From: Mesorhizobium sp.
GTDB lineage: Bacteria > Pseudomonadota > Alphaproteobacteria > Rhizobiales > Rhizobiaceae
Reading direction: 5' to 3'
Length of the DNA: 64,000 bases
NCBI RefSeq assembly: GCF_017306585.1
Contig: NZ_JAFKIC010000108.1
Span: 40,834-104,833, forward strand
The notes beneath the pieces are model-generated. The model ran no database searches. It was not told where the DNA came from and saw nothing but the letters and a program-made list of their open reading frames with translations. Position 1 is the stretch's first letter. Every line of letters starts with the position of its first letter. Positions 35,759 through 47,400 of this stretch are shown here, piece after piece. A program made the translations under genes and the position numbers.

Positions 35759-36924
35759 ATGCGAAACGGAAACGACGTCCTCGTCGTTGGTGCCGGTATT
35801 GTTGGGTCGAGCACCGCCTACCATCTGGCCAAGGCCGGTGCGAACGTCACGCTGATCGAGCAGACCCATCCCGCCGGCGGGCCTTCGGGCAAGTCGTCGG
35901 CGCTGCTGCACGCTTTCTACCTGATGCCGGAACTTTCGCAGCTTTCCATCCGCGGCCGCGAGATACTGGTGTCGTTGCCGGAGATCGCGGGCGAGGGGTC
36001 CTTCGTCACCGAAATCGGCATGATGTGGGTCTGTGGCAGGGATAACGAGGCCAGCTGGAAGGCGGCGGCCGAACGCATCCGCGGCGAAGGCGCGCGCATC
36101 GAGACCTTGTCGCCGCAGGCCTTCGCCGACGCGGCGCCGGACTTCGCGCTGGACAATGTGGCGCTGGCGCTGTGGGAGCCCGAATACGGCTATGCCGACG
36201 CCTTCGGCGCCACCAACGCCATTGCCCGGGCCGCGCGGGCGCATGGCGCGAAAATCCTGCAGAACACGCTTGTCGAGGGGCTTCGGCGACAGGGAGACCG
36301 CATCACCGGCGTCACCCTGACCGATGGGACGGTGCTGGAGGCCGATACGGTCGTGCTGGCCGCAGGGCCATGGACGCGCCGCCTGCTGGCGACGGTGAAT
36401 CTCGATCTGCCCCTGCATGTCGAGCGTCATCCGATGGCCGTTCTCGATGCCGCCGGCCAGGCGCGCAAGGTCATGCCCTTCGCCTGGTGCGACGACATCT
36501 CCTGCAACTACGCGCGGCCTGACAATGACGGTGTCATCCTGGCCGGCACCTGGGCCGGCGGCGGCACCGGCTTGCGTCACGAACATGCCGGCCGCCCGCG
36601 TTTCGTCGAGAATCCGGACAGCTACATGGAGGGCGTCGAAGAGTCCGAATCCGTCGAAATCCTGGAAACCTTCGCCACCCGCGTGCCGGCCATGGCCGAA
36701 CTCGGCATCCGCCCCGGCTATGCGGGGCTCTACGATATGAGCCCCGACGACCTGCCGGTGATCGGCGCCATGCCTGGGGTTGACGGCCTTGTGGTGTCGG
36801 CCGGCTCCTCCGGCCACGGCTTCAAGACCGGGCCGGCGGTTGGCGAGGCGATCGCCAAACTCGTTACCGAGGGCGCTCAACCGATCCTGGCGCCGTTTTC
36901 GCCCGACCGTTTCAGGGCCGCGTG

Positions 36925-36925
<1 letters not shown>
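35759..36925 (+). CDS. FAD-binding oxidoreductase, DAO family
   Basis: The 388-residue protein begins with the FAD motif DVLVVGAGIVGSSTAYHLAK and ends with SAGSSGHGFKTGPAVGEAIA. A conserved GYAGLYDMSPDDLPVIG stretch near the C-terminus is typical of sarcosine/dimethylglycine-type oxidases. It starts the rightward operon and is followed with one base of overlap by the transporter fusion gene. It probably oxidises the imported amine or amino acid. A GGGGA sequence precedes the ATG. Confidence 0.88.
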
Positions 36926-38787
<1,862 letters not shown>

Positions 38788-38828
38788 CCCGCAACGACCA
38801 ACGATAAAGATCCAGAAGGAGAACCGAC

Positions 38829-40001
38829 ATGCCAAGCCTTCATCGCCTTCATCGCGCCGCTCTGTACGCCGCGGTGTTCGGCACGACGATCGTCGCCATC
38901 TCGACCGCTTCCGCCGAGGAGATCATCATCGGCGCAGCCACCGCGCAGACCGGCGTGCTCGCGCCCTATGACCAGCCGGCCCTTGCCGGCCTGCGCATGG
39001 CGCTCGACGAACTCAACGCCAAGGGCGGGCTCGCGGGCAAGTACACCGTCAAGCTGATGATCAAGGATACGCGCTCCGACACGGCGCAGACCGCCACCGT
39101 CGCCCAGGAACTGATCGATGCCGGCGCCAAGATCATGATCACGCCCTGCGACGCCGATCCCTCGATTTCCGCCGGCCAGCTGACCCAGCCGCTCGGCATC
39201 CCGACCCTGACGCTGTGCGGCTCCGCGCCCGTGCTGACCGGTGCGGTCGGCGACGTGATGTTCGGCACCTATCCGGCCGACAATGTCCAGGCGACGGCGG
39301 TTGCCGACTTCGCCGTCTCCGAAGGCAAGAAGAAGGTCTTCCTGCTGACCTCGCCTGACACCACCTACACCGCCAACCTGCCGGAGTATTTCGGCAAGGT
39401 GTTCGAAAAGAAGGGTGGCGCGATCGTCGGACGCGGCACCTTCACCATGGGCCAGCCTGACTTTTCGGCCGAGATCACCAACATCAAGGGCCTGGCCGAC
39501 AAGCCGGACCTGATCATGACGGCGGCCTATGAGCCCGATTTCCCGGCCTTCATCCAGCAATTGCGCGGCGCCGGCGTCACCATTCCGGTCTATGGCGCCG
39601 ACGCCATCGGCACGCCGACCATCAAGGCGCTCGGCAAGCTCGTCGACGGCGTCGTCTACACGGCCGCCGGCTACGCCGAGCCGGGCAGCAAGCTGGAGGC
39701 CTTCAACGCCGCCTTCACCAAATATGCCGGCCACGCGCCGGAATCGACCTACGAGGTCAATGGCTACGAGATCGGGCTGATCCTCGACCAGGCGGTGAAG
39801 ACCGCCGGCTCGGACGATCCCAAGGCCATCCGCGACGCCATCGCCAACCTCAAGGATTTCAAAGGCATCACCGGCAAGATCACCTATGCCGGCACCAACC
39901 GGATGCCGCTGCGGCCGGTGGCGCTGATGCGCTACGAAGGCGGTGAGGGCAAGCATGTCGAGACCCTGATCCCCGACGCATCAGACGTTCCGGCGCCGTG
40001 A
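38829..40001 (+). CDS. Branched-chain-type ABC transporter substrate-binding protein
   Basis: The 390-residue protein has a Sec signal peptide (to about ISTASAEE, cleavage near residue 30) and a LivK/AmiC-type type 1 binding fold. Motifs include IIIGAATAQTGVLAPYDQPA, ALDELNAKGGLAGKYTVKLM and FTMGQPDFSAEITNIKG. AAGGAGAA lies nine bases before the ATG. Members of this family bind branched-chain amino acids, amides, urea or aromatic acids, so the ligand cannot be fixed by sequence alone. Confidence 0.93.
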   Translation: MPSLHRLHRAALYAAVFGTTIVAISTASAEEIIIGAATAQTGVLAPYDQPALAGLRMALDELNAKGGLAGKYTVKLMIKDTRSDTAQTATVAQELIDAGAKIMITPCDADPSISAGQLTQPLGIPTLTLCGSAPVLTGAVGDVMFGTYPADNVQATAVADFAVSEGKKKVFLLTSPDTTYTANLPEYFGKVFEKKGGAIVGRGTFTMGQPDFSAEITNIKGLADKPDLIMTAAYEPDFPAFIQQLRGAGVTIPVYGADAIGTPTIKALGKLVDGVVYTAAGYAEPGSKLEAFNAAFTKYAGHAPESTYEVNGYEIGLILDQAVKTAGSDDPKAIRDAIANLKDFKGITGKITYAGTNRMPLRPVALMRYEGGEGKHVETLIPDASDVPAP

Positions 40002-40005
40002 TGTC

Positions 40006-40710
<705 letters not shown>

Positions 40711-40715
40711 GAAGC

Positions 40716-41597
40716 ATGATCGCGCAGCAGATCATCAATGCGGTGAGCCTCGGTGGCGTCTATGCGCTGCTGGCGCTCGGGCTGGCGATCGTCTTTTCCA
40801 TCGTCGGATTGATCAATTTCGCCCATGGCGAGTTGATGACCCTGTCGGGCTATGCGCTGCTGGCCGCGCTGGTCTTCGGCCTGCCGTTCCCGGTGGCGGT
40901 GCTGGTCGCCGTTTCCTGCGGCGCGCTCGCCGCCGTGGCCATGGAACGCGTTGCCTTCCGCCCGATGCGGGGCGCCAGCGTTACAAGCCTGCTGCTGACC
41001 AGCTTCGCCGTGTCCAGCCTTTTGAAAGTCGTCTTCCAGAACGGCATCTCGGCCCGGCCGCAGGCTGTCGCCATGCCGGGCTGGATGACAGGCGCCTTCT
41101 CCTTTGGCGATTTCACCATCGGCGTCGGCCCCAGCATCTCCATCGTCGTCTCGGCGCTGGCGCTGATTGCGCTGGAAGTCTTTCTGCGCCGGTCCGTCAC
41201 CGGCACGGCGATGCGCGCCGCCGCGGAGGATTTCAACGTCGTGCGGCTGATGGGCATTCCGGCCAGCCGCATCATCGCCACAGCTTTCCTGCTCTCGGGA
41301 CTGCTCGCCGGTCTTGCGGCGATGCTGTGGGTGGCGCAGCGCGCTTCCGTCGATCCGCTGATGGGCTTCACGCCCGTGTTGAAGGCCTTCATCGCCGCGG
41401 TCGTCGGTGGTCTCGGCAGCCTGCCGGGCGCTGTCGCCGGCGGCTTCCTGCTCGGCATCATCGAGGTGCTTCTGCAGGCGACGCTCCCGGCGGCGATCGC
41501 GCCTTATCGCGACGCGATCGTCTTGTCGGGCGTCATCGCCGTGCTGCTGTTGCGCCCGCAAGGCCTGATCCCGGCCGTCCGCGTCCAGCGAAGCTGA
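40716..41597 (+). CDS. Branched-chain amino-acid ABC transporter permease, LivH type
   Basis: The 293-residue permease has about eight helices and LivH motifs: GGVYALLALGLAIVFSIVGL, INFAHGELMTLSGYALL, and AAVVGGLGSLPGAVAGGFLL near the C-terminus. ATG 40716 is preferred over a TTG at 40707. It completes the importer with the LivM-LivG fusion, binding protein and LivF. Confidence 0.93.
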   Translation: MIAQQIINAVSLGGVYALLALGLAIVFSIVGLINFAHGELMTLSGYALLAALVFGLPFPVAVLVAVSCGALAAVAMERVAFRPMRGASVTSLLLTSFAVSSLLKVVFQNGISARPQAVAMPGWMTGAFSFGDFTIGVGPSISIVVSALALIALEVFLRRSVTGTAMRAAAEDFNVVRLMGIPASRIIATAFLLSGLLAGLAAMLWVAQRASVDPLMGFTPVLKAFIAAVVGGLGSLPGAVAGGFLLGIIEVLLQATLPAAIAPYRDAIVLSGVIAVLLLRPQGLIPAVRVQRS

Positions 41598-41609
41598 TCC
41601 GCGACTGCC

Positions 41610-42239
41610 ATGTACAGCAAGCCAGAGTTTGAACCGCTGTCGCGTGACGACGTCTTCGGCCTGATCGAGGCAGCAGCTTTCGCAACGGTGGTGACGGCGG
41701 GGCCGCAAGGGCTGGCCGTTTCGCATCTGCCGTTCGTGCTCGATCGGGGAAGGGGGAAGAACGGCACGCTGGTGTCGCATCTCGCCAGGGCCAACCCGCA
41801 CAGCGACCTGATTGCGCAGGGCCGCGAGACGGTTGCGGTCTTTCAGGGACCGCACGGCTATATCTCGTCCTCCTGGTATCCCCGCAATCCGGTGCGCGAC
41901 AGCGCCCCGACATGGAACTTCGCCGTCGTGCATTGCCACGGCCATCCCGTGCCGCTCGACGACCACGGCACTGCGCGGCATCTTCTGCAACTGGTCGACG
42001 TCCTGGAAAAGGATCGGCCTGACCGCTGGCGCATGCGCGAACTCGGCCCCGGCGGCATGGAGCGGCGGATACCGCACGTCGTCAGCTTCGACATGCCGAT
42101 CGAGCGCCTGGAGGCCAAGTTCAAGATGGGGCAGGACGAACGCCTCTACGACACATCAGGCGCGATCGAGGCGTTGGAGGAAAGCGATCCGGCGCTCGCC
42201 GCGATGATGAAGGCGCACAACGCGCATCGCAAGGACTGA
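41610..42239 (+). CDS. PaiB-like FMN-binding protein
   Basis: The 209-residue protein matches the PaiB family, founded on Bacillus PaiB and annotated as an FMN-binding negative transcriptional regulator. The motifs are MYSKPEFEP at the start, the ISSSWYP and SAPTWNFAVVHCHGHP region, and the FKMGQDE segment near the C-terminus. A flavin-reductase-like split barrel is expected. It lies 12 bases after livH and 17 bases before the ornithine-cyclodeaminase-like gene, in the same orientation. PaiB relatives are linked to polyamine metabolism, which fits the amine theme. Confidence 0.88.
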   Translation: MYSKPEFEPLSRDDVFGLIEAAAFATVVTAGPQGLAVSHLPFVLDRGRGKNGTLVSHLARANPHSDLIAQGRETVAVFQGPHGYISSSWYPRNPVRDSAPTWNFAVVHCHGHPVPLDDHGTARHLLQLVDVLEKDRPDRWRMRELGPGGMERRIPHVVSFDMPIERLEAKFKMGQDERLYDTSGAIEALEESDPALAAMMKAHNAHRKD

Positions 42240-42256
42240 CGGCGCAAGGAAACGGA

Positions 42257-43303
42257 ATGATACCCAATCTCAACATCGTGCCCTTCGTCAGTGTCGACCA
42301 CATGATGAAGCTGGTGCTGACCATCGGCGTCGAGCGTTTCCTGGTCGAACTCGCAGCCTATATTGAGGACGATTTCGGACGTTGGGAGCTGTTCGACAAG
42401 ACACCGCGCGTTGCCTCGCACAGCGCCGAAGGCGTCATCGAACTGATGCCGACCAGCGACGGCGAGGTCTACGGCTTCAAATATGTCAACGGCCATCCCA
42501 AGAACATGCGCGAGGGCCGCCAGACGGTCACCGCTTTCGGCATGCTCGCCGACGTGCACAACGGCTATCCTGTCCTGCTGTCCGAGATGACCATCCTGAC
42601 CGCGCTGCGCACGGCCTCCATGTCGGCGCTCGCGGCCAAATACCTGGCGCCAAGGGGCAGCACCTGCATGGCGCTGATCGGCAACGGTGCCCAGGCCGAA
42701 TTCCAGGCGCTGGCCTTCAAGGCCCTGCTCGGCGTCGACAAATTGAGGCTCCATGACATCGACCCGTCGGCAACCCGCAAATGCATGCGCAATCTCGCCG
42801 GCCTGGGCTTCGACATGACAGCCTGTGCCACCGCGCAGGAGGCGGTCGAGGGCGCCGAGATCATCACCACCGTCACCGCCGACAAGCAGTATGCCACCAT
42901 CCTGACCGACAACATGGTCGGGTCGGGCGTGCACATCAACGCGGTGGGCGGCGATTGTCCGGGGAAGACCGAACTCCACCGCGACATCCTGCTGCGCTCC
43001 GACATCTTCGTCGAATATCCGCCCCAGACGCGGATCGAGGGCGAGATCCAGCAGCTCGCGCCGGACCATGCCGTGACCGAGCTTTGGCAGGTCATGTCGG
43101 GCGCGGTGCGAGGCCGGCGCGATGCCGGCCAGATCACGCTGTTCGATTCCGTCGGCTTCGCCATCGAGGACTTCTCGGCCCTGCGCTATGTCAGGGACCA
43201 GCTCCAATCGACCGGCCTCTATCAGGAACTCGACATGCTGGCCGACCCCGACGAGCCGCGGGACCTGTTCGGCATGCTGTTGAGGGCCGCCAAGCAGGGC
43301 TGA
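42257..43303 (+). CDS. Ornithine cyclodeaminase / mu-crystallin family protein
   Basis: The 348-residue enzyme has the NAD-binding region MALIGNGAQAEFQALAFKA (Rossmann fold), the substrate-binding R/K region FKYVNGHPKNMREGRQTVT, and the conserved GSGVHINAVGGDCPGKTEL. The family includes ornithine cyclodeaminase, lysine cyclodeaminase and alanine dehydrogenases. It is in the same strand and close spacing as the transporter and PaiB genes, so it probably acts on an intermediate of the amino-acid or amine pathway. Confidence 0.92.
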   Translation: MIPNLNIVPFVSVDHMMKLVLTIGVERFLVELAAYIEDDFGRWELFDKTPRVASHSAEGVIELMPTSDGEVYGFKYVNGHPKNMREGRQTVTAFGMLADVHNGYPVLLSEMTILTALRTASMSALAAKYLAPRGSTCMALIGNGAQAEFQALAFKALLGVDKLRLHDIDPSATRKCMRNLAGLGFDMTACATAQEAVEGAEIITTVTADKQYATILTDNMVGSGVHINAVGGDCPGKTELHRDILLRSDIFVEYPPQTRIEGEIQQLAPDHAVTELWQVMSGAVRGRRDAGQITLFDSVGFAIEDFSALRYVRDQLQSTGLYQELDMLADPDEPRDLFGMLLRAAKQG

Positions 43304-43556
43304 GGGCGCCGGCGGACATTAGCCACTGCCCGGGCATGATCGCGGTCATCATCCGCTTTCCCGCGTGCGTGGAAAAATTGTTCGTCGTGGCCGCGACGAA
43401 GGGCCGATCGTTCCTTTTCCGATGATCCGAAGTCGATGAGACTTGCAAGCATCGATAGCGACTCCGGTCGTTCACGGTGCCTGCATGGTCAATCGGCTGG
43501 GTTTTCCGGTGGCGATTTCAAGCAATATCCGGAAAGGCCCAGGAAAGGAGCTTGAT

Positions 43557-44576
43557 ATGCCCAGAATAGTGCCAGTGCTTGATCTCAGCCGTCTTGAGCA
43601 AGGTGCGTCGGAGCGCCGGACGTTTCTGGCGGATTTGCGTTCGGCTTCGCGCGATATCGGCTTTTTCTATCTTGCCGGGCATGGCATTTCCTGGGCCGAG
43701 ATCAGCGAGGTGCTCACCGCCTCACGCCGCTTCTTTGCCTTGCCGGAGGCCGACAAGCTCGCGATCGAGATGGTCAAGTCCTCGCAGTTTCGCGGCTATA
43801 CGCGCGCCGGCGGTGAACTGACCAAGGGCAAGGAGGACTGGCGCGAACAGCTCGACATCGGTGTCGAGCGCCAGCCCATAGCGCAGGGGCCGGGCATTCC
43901 GCCGTGGACAAGGCTGCAGGGACCGAACCAGTGGCCGGCGGCATTGCCTGATCTGAAATCGGTGCTCATTGCATGGCAGGAGAAGGTCACTGCCGTGGCG
44001 ATCCGCCTGCTGAAGGCCTTCGCCCAGTCGCTCGACCAGCCGGAAGACGCGTTCGATGCGATCTATCGCGGCGAGCCCAACCATCGCATGAAAATCGTGC
44101 GCTATCCCGGCCGGGACGCGACCAGCAGCGACCAGGGTGTCGGCGCGCACAAGGATGGCGGCTTCCTGACGTTGCTGCTCCAGGATGACAATAAGGGGCT
44201 GCAGGTCGACTATGACGGCAGCTGGGTCGATGTGGACCCGATACCCGGCACGCTCGTCGTCAATATCGGCGAACTGCTCGAGCTCGCCTCGAACGGCTAT
44301 CTGCGCGCGACCGTGCATCGCGTCGTCACGCCACCCGCCGGCGTCGAACGCATCTCGGTGCCGTTCTTCTTCAGCGCCAGGCTCGATGCGACGATCCCGC
44401 TGCTCGGCCTTTCCGAGGAACTGGCCGCGCAGGCGCGCGGGCCCGCCAGCGATCCGGACAATCCGCTGTTTCGCGATGTCGGAGCCAATGTGCTCAAAAG
44501 CCGGCTGCGCTCGCATCCCGATGTCGCACGGCGCCACTATGCGGACCTGCTCGAAAGGGAAAGCCGGGTCGGCTGA
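43557..44576 (+). CDS. Isopenicillin N synthase-like Fe(II) oxygenase
   Basis: This 339-residue protein has the 2-oxoglutarate/Fe(II) dioxygenase fold. The iron triad is H198 and D200 (GAHKDGGFLTLLLQDD) and H254 (ATVHRVVTPP), and R265 (RISVPFF) should bind a carboxylate. The N-terminal DIOX_N part reads PVLDLSRLEQ, then GFFYLAGHGIS. The start at 43557 has an AGGAAAGGAG ribosome-binding site six bases upstream; the in-frame ATG at 43443 is less likely. A 253-bp gap precedes it, so it may have its own promoter. Confidence 0.9.
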   Translation: MPRIVPVLDLSRLEQGASERRTFLADLRSASRDIGFFYLAGHGISWAEISEVLTASRRFFALPEADKLAIEMVKSSQFRGYTRAGGELTKGKEDWREQLDIGVERQPIAQGPGIPPWTRLQGPNQWPAALPDLKSVLIAWQEKVTAVAIRLLKAFAQSLDQPEDAFDAIYRGEPNHRMKIVRYPGRDATSSDQGVGAHKDGGFLTLLLQDDNKGLQVDYDGSWVDVDPIPGTLVVNIGELLELASNGYLRATVHRVVTPPAGVERISVPFFFSARLDATIPLLGLSEELAAQARGPASDPDNPLFRDVGANVLKSRLRSHPDVARRHYADLLERESRVG

Positions 44577-44671
44577 GTGTTGCGGGCGGGAAATGACAGG
44601 ATTTTTGCTCTCTTACCCCGATCTTTAGAATGTCATTCGTCGTATTCAGACAGAAATCGGTTCAAAAGAGA

Positions 44672-44777
44672 AAAACCCGTTCGGTGTTCTCCTCCCATTT
44701 CGCTGAACGGTGTTCCCCTCTGAAGGTTATGACCTTCTTTTGGCCGGGCCGTTTTCGCGCCCGGCCATTTTTCTTTT
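44672..44777 (+). ncRNA. Candidate small RNA with CUCCUCCC-loop hairpin and terminator
   Basis: Between the oxygenase and SDR genes lies a structured stretch. A first hairpin pairs CCGTTCGGTG (44677-44686) with CGCTGAACGG (44701-44710), with two G-U pairs and the loop TTCTCCTCCCATTT. A second small hairpin pairs GAAGGT and ACCTTC (44722-44737). The third is a terminator: TGGCCGGGC (44741-44749) pairs with GCCCGGCCA (44759-44767) and is followed by a T-run. The C-rich loop is complementary to Shine-Dalgarno sequences. This matches the architecture of CcsR/cuckoo-type alphaproteobacterial sRNAs. No promoter was pinpointed. Confidence 0.55.
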
Positions 44778-44868
44778 CGCCCAGTGCGTTGTCCGCACCT
44801 TGCCGATCCGGCAAGCTTCGACACATGCTCAGCCATGGCCCACAGCCAACGGAGAGAAGGAAAATCCC

Positions 44869-45558
44869 ATGACATCCAATGTCGCCGTCATTGCCGGCGC
44901 CGGTTCCGGCCTGAGCGCCTCGCTGGCGCGCCTTCTCGCCAGCGAGGGCTTCCAGGTTATCCTGGCTGCCCGCAACATCGAAAAACTGGGCGATCTGCAG
45001 GCCGAGACCGGCGCTCGGGCCGTGACGACGGATGTTTCCGACCCCGCTTCGGTCGAGCGTCTGTTCGAGGCTGCCGACAAGGCCGGCCCGCTTTCGCTGG
45101 TGGTTTTCAACGCCAGCGGCCGCGCCCGCGGTCCGATCGCCGAGCTCGATCCGGAGGCGGTGCGGCAGGCGCTGCTGGTCGGCGCCTATGGCGGTTTCCT
45201 GGTCGGCCAGCAGGCAACCCATCGGCTTCTCGCCCAGGGTTCGGGGTCGATCTTCTTCACCGGCGCGACGGCAAGCGTGAAGGGGTTCGCGGGCTCCGCC
45301 GGTTTCGCCATGCCCAAGTTCGGCTTGCGCGGGCTGGCCCAGTCCATGGCTCGGGAACTGGCGCCGAAAAACATCCACGTTGCGCATTTCATCATTGATG
45401 GAGCGATTGCCTCGGCCGCGTCCGGACAGCCGTCCGAGCCGCCGGATCGCCGCCTGTCGCCGGATGCGATCGCGCAGGCCTATCTCGATATCCATCGCCA
45501 GCATCGCAGCGCCTGGACATGGGAACTGGAGCTCAGGCCCTGGGTCGAGAACTTCTGA
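44869..45558 (+). CDS. SDR family protein with Tyr replaced by Phe
   Basis: The 229-residue protein has an SDR Rossmann fold (VIAGAGSGLSASLARLLASE), a VFNASGRARGP segment and a GATAS strand. The usual YxxxK catalytic pair is FAMPK, so Phe146 stands in for Tyr while Lys150 remains. A known branch of short SDRs shows this change together with the ARELAPKNIHVAHFIIDGAI motif present here, so it may not be a simple reductase. The ATG at 44869 has GAAGGA upstream; the open frame back to 44710 runs through the sRNA terminator region. Confidence 0.85.
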   Translation: MTSNVAVIAGAGSGLSASLARLLASEGFQVILAARNIEKLGDLQAETGARAVTTDVSDPASVERLFEAADKAGPLSLVVFNASGRARGPIAELDPEAVRQALLVGAYGGFLVGQQATHRLLAQGSGSIFFTGATASVKGFAGSAGFAMPKFGLRGLAQSMARELAPKNIHVAHFIIDGAIASAASGQPSEPPDRRLSPDAIAQAYLDIHRQHRSAWTWELELRPWVENF

Positions 45559-45953
45559 TTTTGGCGGCTTTCACACAGCCCTGTGGGCGCGACAGCGAGG
45601 AGAGTCGACATTGCATGAGGATATCACTATATAGCGGCGGCCTCGATGGCGGATGTCCGCGAACGGTGACGTCGTCAGGCAGCTGTCGTAACAGCCAGTG
45701 AGATGCAAACGGACTGAAAGCCGTAAGAAGCAATTAGAAGCAGCCTCTCTCCGCGGGATAGGATTCCCGCAACGGTATCAGTCTCTTAGAATCAGAAAAT
45801 GTTCTCTCATCCTCGATTTCCTTCGGCTCTGTGGACCTTGGACGGCGTCGGCTTGCGAGCCGGTGACGACTCGGCTGGAATGGGAACATGCATCCTTCGC
45901 GGGATGTCGACGTTTATGATTACCAACCGGCTTTGCCGCCAGGGAACAAAAGT
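45559..45953. other. 395-bp intergenic region without a convincing gene
   Basis: This stretch separates the SDR gene from the 82-residue small protein gene. I found only short reading frames without ribosome-binding sites, for example a 28-codon one from 45614. A GCGGGA/TCCCGC inverted repeat occurs near 45750-45775. It probably carries the promoter of the small gene, but I cannot identify the boxes. Confidence 0.5.
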
Positions 45954-46202
45954 ATGAGTGAACATGCGATCGAGTTCTTGCGCGGATGGATTGGCGAGAA
46001 GGTTCACTGCCAGTCGCACGCCAGGATCGAAAAGCAGGCCGAGACACTGGCCCGCGAATGCGCCGCCAAGGCGGCCGAGGTCGGCATTCCGCTGGAAGAC
46101 ATCCAGGAAGAGGTCGGCGACATCCAGGAACTGATCGCTTCCCGGCTAGAGGAAGCAGCCGAGGCCGATGAACAGCAGGCATCAGGCGGCGCGACGAAAT
46201 AG
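45954..46202 (+). CDS. Small helical protein, probable DUF768 family
   Basis: The 82-residue product begins MSEHAIEFLRGWIGEKV and is otherwise predicted mostly helical and acidic toward the end (EEVGDIQELIASRLEEAAEA). The start motif and length resemble DUF768 proteins, which are largely confined to Mesorhizobium and have no known role; this match is from memory of the family and moderate. AGGGAA lies seven to eight bases before the ATG at 45954. A strong terminator follows after about 20 bases. Confidence 0.6.
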   Translation: MSEHAIEFLRGWIGEKVHCQSHARIEKQAETLARECAAKAAEVGIPLEDIQEEVGDIQELIASRLEEAAEADEQQASGGATK

Positions 46203-46224
46203 CGGCCGGCCAACCCATCTGATA

Positions 46225-46256
46225 CGAAAAAGCGGGCTGTTCGGCCCGCTTTTTCG
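46225..46256. terminator. Bidirectional intrinsic terminator between convergent genes
   Basis: The arm CGAAAAAGCGGGC, a six-base loop TGTTCG and the perfect complementary arm GCCCGCTTTTTCG form a 13-bp stem. The A-run on one side and T-run on the other let it work in both directions. It lies just after the small-protein gene (plus strand) and just after the P1 peptidase gene (minus strand). Confidence 0.85.
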
Positions 46257-46279
46257 TTACTGCCTGCGACCGGCCTTGT

Positions 46280-47398
46280 TCAGCCGAATTTTTCTCTCAA
46301 CCACGCCTTCGGCAATGCCGGCACGAAATTGCCGTCGCGCCCGGTCATGTCGTCATTGGCGACCAGGGCATTGAGGATCGATTCCTCGACGGTCTGGATC
46401 ACGGCGTCGAAAAACGGATCGATGTCGCTGTCTGGGATGAAATCGGCATTGGCCATGCGGCCTGGCTGGGCCAGCGCGGCGGCGGGATTGGCGGTCGAGA
46501 AGGCGAGGAAGATATCGCCCGAGCTATGGTAACCGAAGCCGCCGGTCATGGCGACGCCGAGTGGCACGCGGCGCGCGAGCCGCTTCATCTGGTGCGGCAG
46601 GAACGGCGCGTCGGTGGCGATGACGGCGATGATCGAGCCCTTTTCCGCGCGCGACGTGGCTTCGCGGATTGCCGGTTCGGTGAGTTCGGATTCGGCGCGC
46701 AGGCCACGGATGGTGAAATTGTGCCGCTTGCCGAAATTCGACTGCACGAAGGCGCCGACCGTGTAGGTGCGCCCTTGCCATGCGACGACCCTTGACGCGG
46801 TGCCGGAGCCGGCCTTGAAGCCGAAGGTGATCATGCCGGTGCCGCCGCCGACGCTGCCTTCCTCGAGCGCACCGCCGGCGGCGGCATCGAGAGCGTCCGC
46901 GACGTGCCCAAACGTCAGATGATGGCCGTTGATGTCATTGAGAAACCCGTCATAGGTCTCCGCCGCCACGGGCAGGCCCCAGGCGCTGTCGACGGCTTCC
47001 GGCAGCACCTTGCTCATCCAGCGCAGCGTGCCGTCACGCGATACACCGCAGGAGTGGGTGTTGGTGATGGTGATCGGGAAATTGAAGGCGCCGGTTTCCT
47101 CGATGATATGGGTGCCGGTCAACTCGCCATTGCCGTTCTGGCTGAAAACCCCGGCAAAGACCGGCGTCGCAAGGTCGGTGAGCGGCCTGGGCAGGATCGC
47201 GGTGACGCCGGTGCGCACAGGCCCCTTGCCGACGACAAGGGCACCATCGCCCGAGATCAACGTCTTATAGCCGACTGCGACGCCGCCCACGTCGGTGATC
47301 GCGTTGAACGGGCCCGGCGTGCCGTCGAAGCCGATGCCGAAGCTTCGGGCGCGGGGCTTGCCCGATGGTGTCGCCAGATGGTGCGGATTGTCGGTCAT
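46280..47398 (-). CDS. P1 family peptidase (DmpA/BapA-like aminopeptidase)
   Basis: The 372-residue protein belongs to the N-terminal-nucleophile P1 peptidases, which cleave themselves and release N-terminal D- or beta-amino acids. The self-cleavage site is in ALEEGSVGGGTGM, between Gly181 and Ser182, giving the catalytic Ser. Other family stretches are NAITDVGGVAVGYKTL, FPITITNTHSCGVSRDG and APFLPHQMKRLARRVPLGVA. No signal peptide is seen, so it is probably cytoplasmic. It lies two bases after xseA and shares its operon. Confidence 0.92.
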   Translation of the reverse strand: MTDNPHHLATPSGKPRARSFGIGFDGTPGPFNAITDVGGVAVGYKTLISGDGALVVGKGPVRTGVTAILPRPLTDLATPVFAGVFSQNGNGELTGTHIIEETGAFNFPITITNTHSCGVSRDGTLRWMSKVLPEAVDSAWGLPVAAETYDGFLNDINGHHLTFGHVADALDAAAGGALEEGSVGGGTGMITFGFKAGSGTASRVVAWQGRTYTVGAFVQSNFGKRHNFTIRGLRAESELTEPAIREATSRAEKGSIIAVIATDAPFLPHQMKRLARRVPLGVAMTGGFGYHSSGDIFLAFSTANPAAALAQPGRMANADFIPDSDIDPFFDAVIQTVEESILNALVANDDMTGRDGNFVPALPKAWLREKFG

Positions 47399-47400
47399 GA

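Noticed and set aside
45883-45914. Possible RpoE2-type stress promoter (GGAAC ... CGTT) before the DUF768-like gene
   Set aside because: The spacing is 23 bases where about 16-17 is required.
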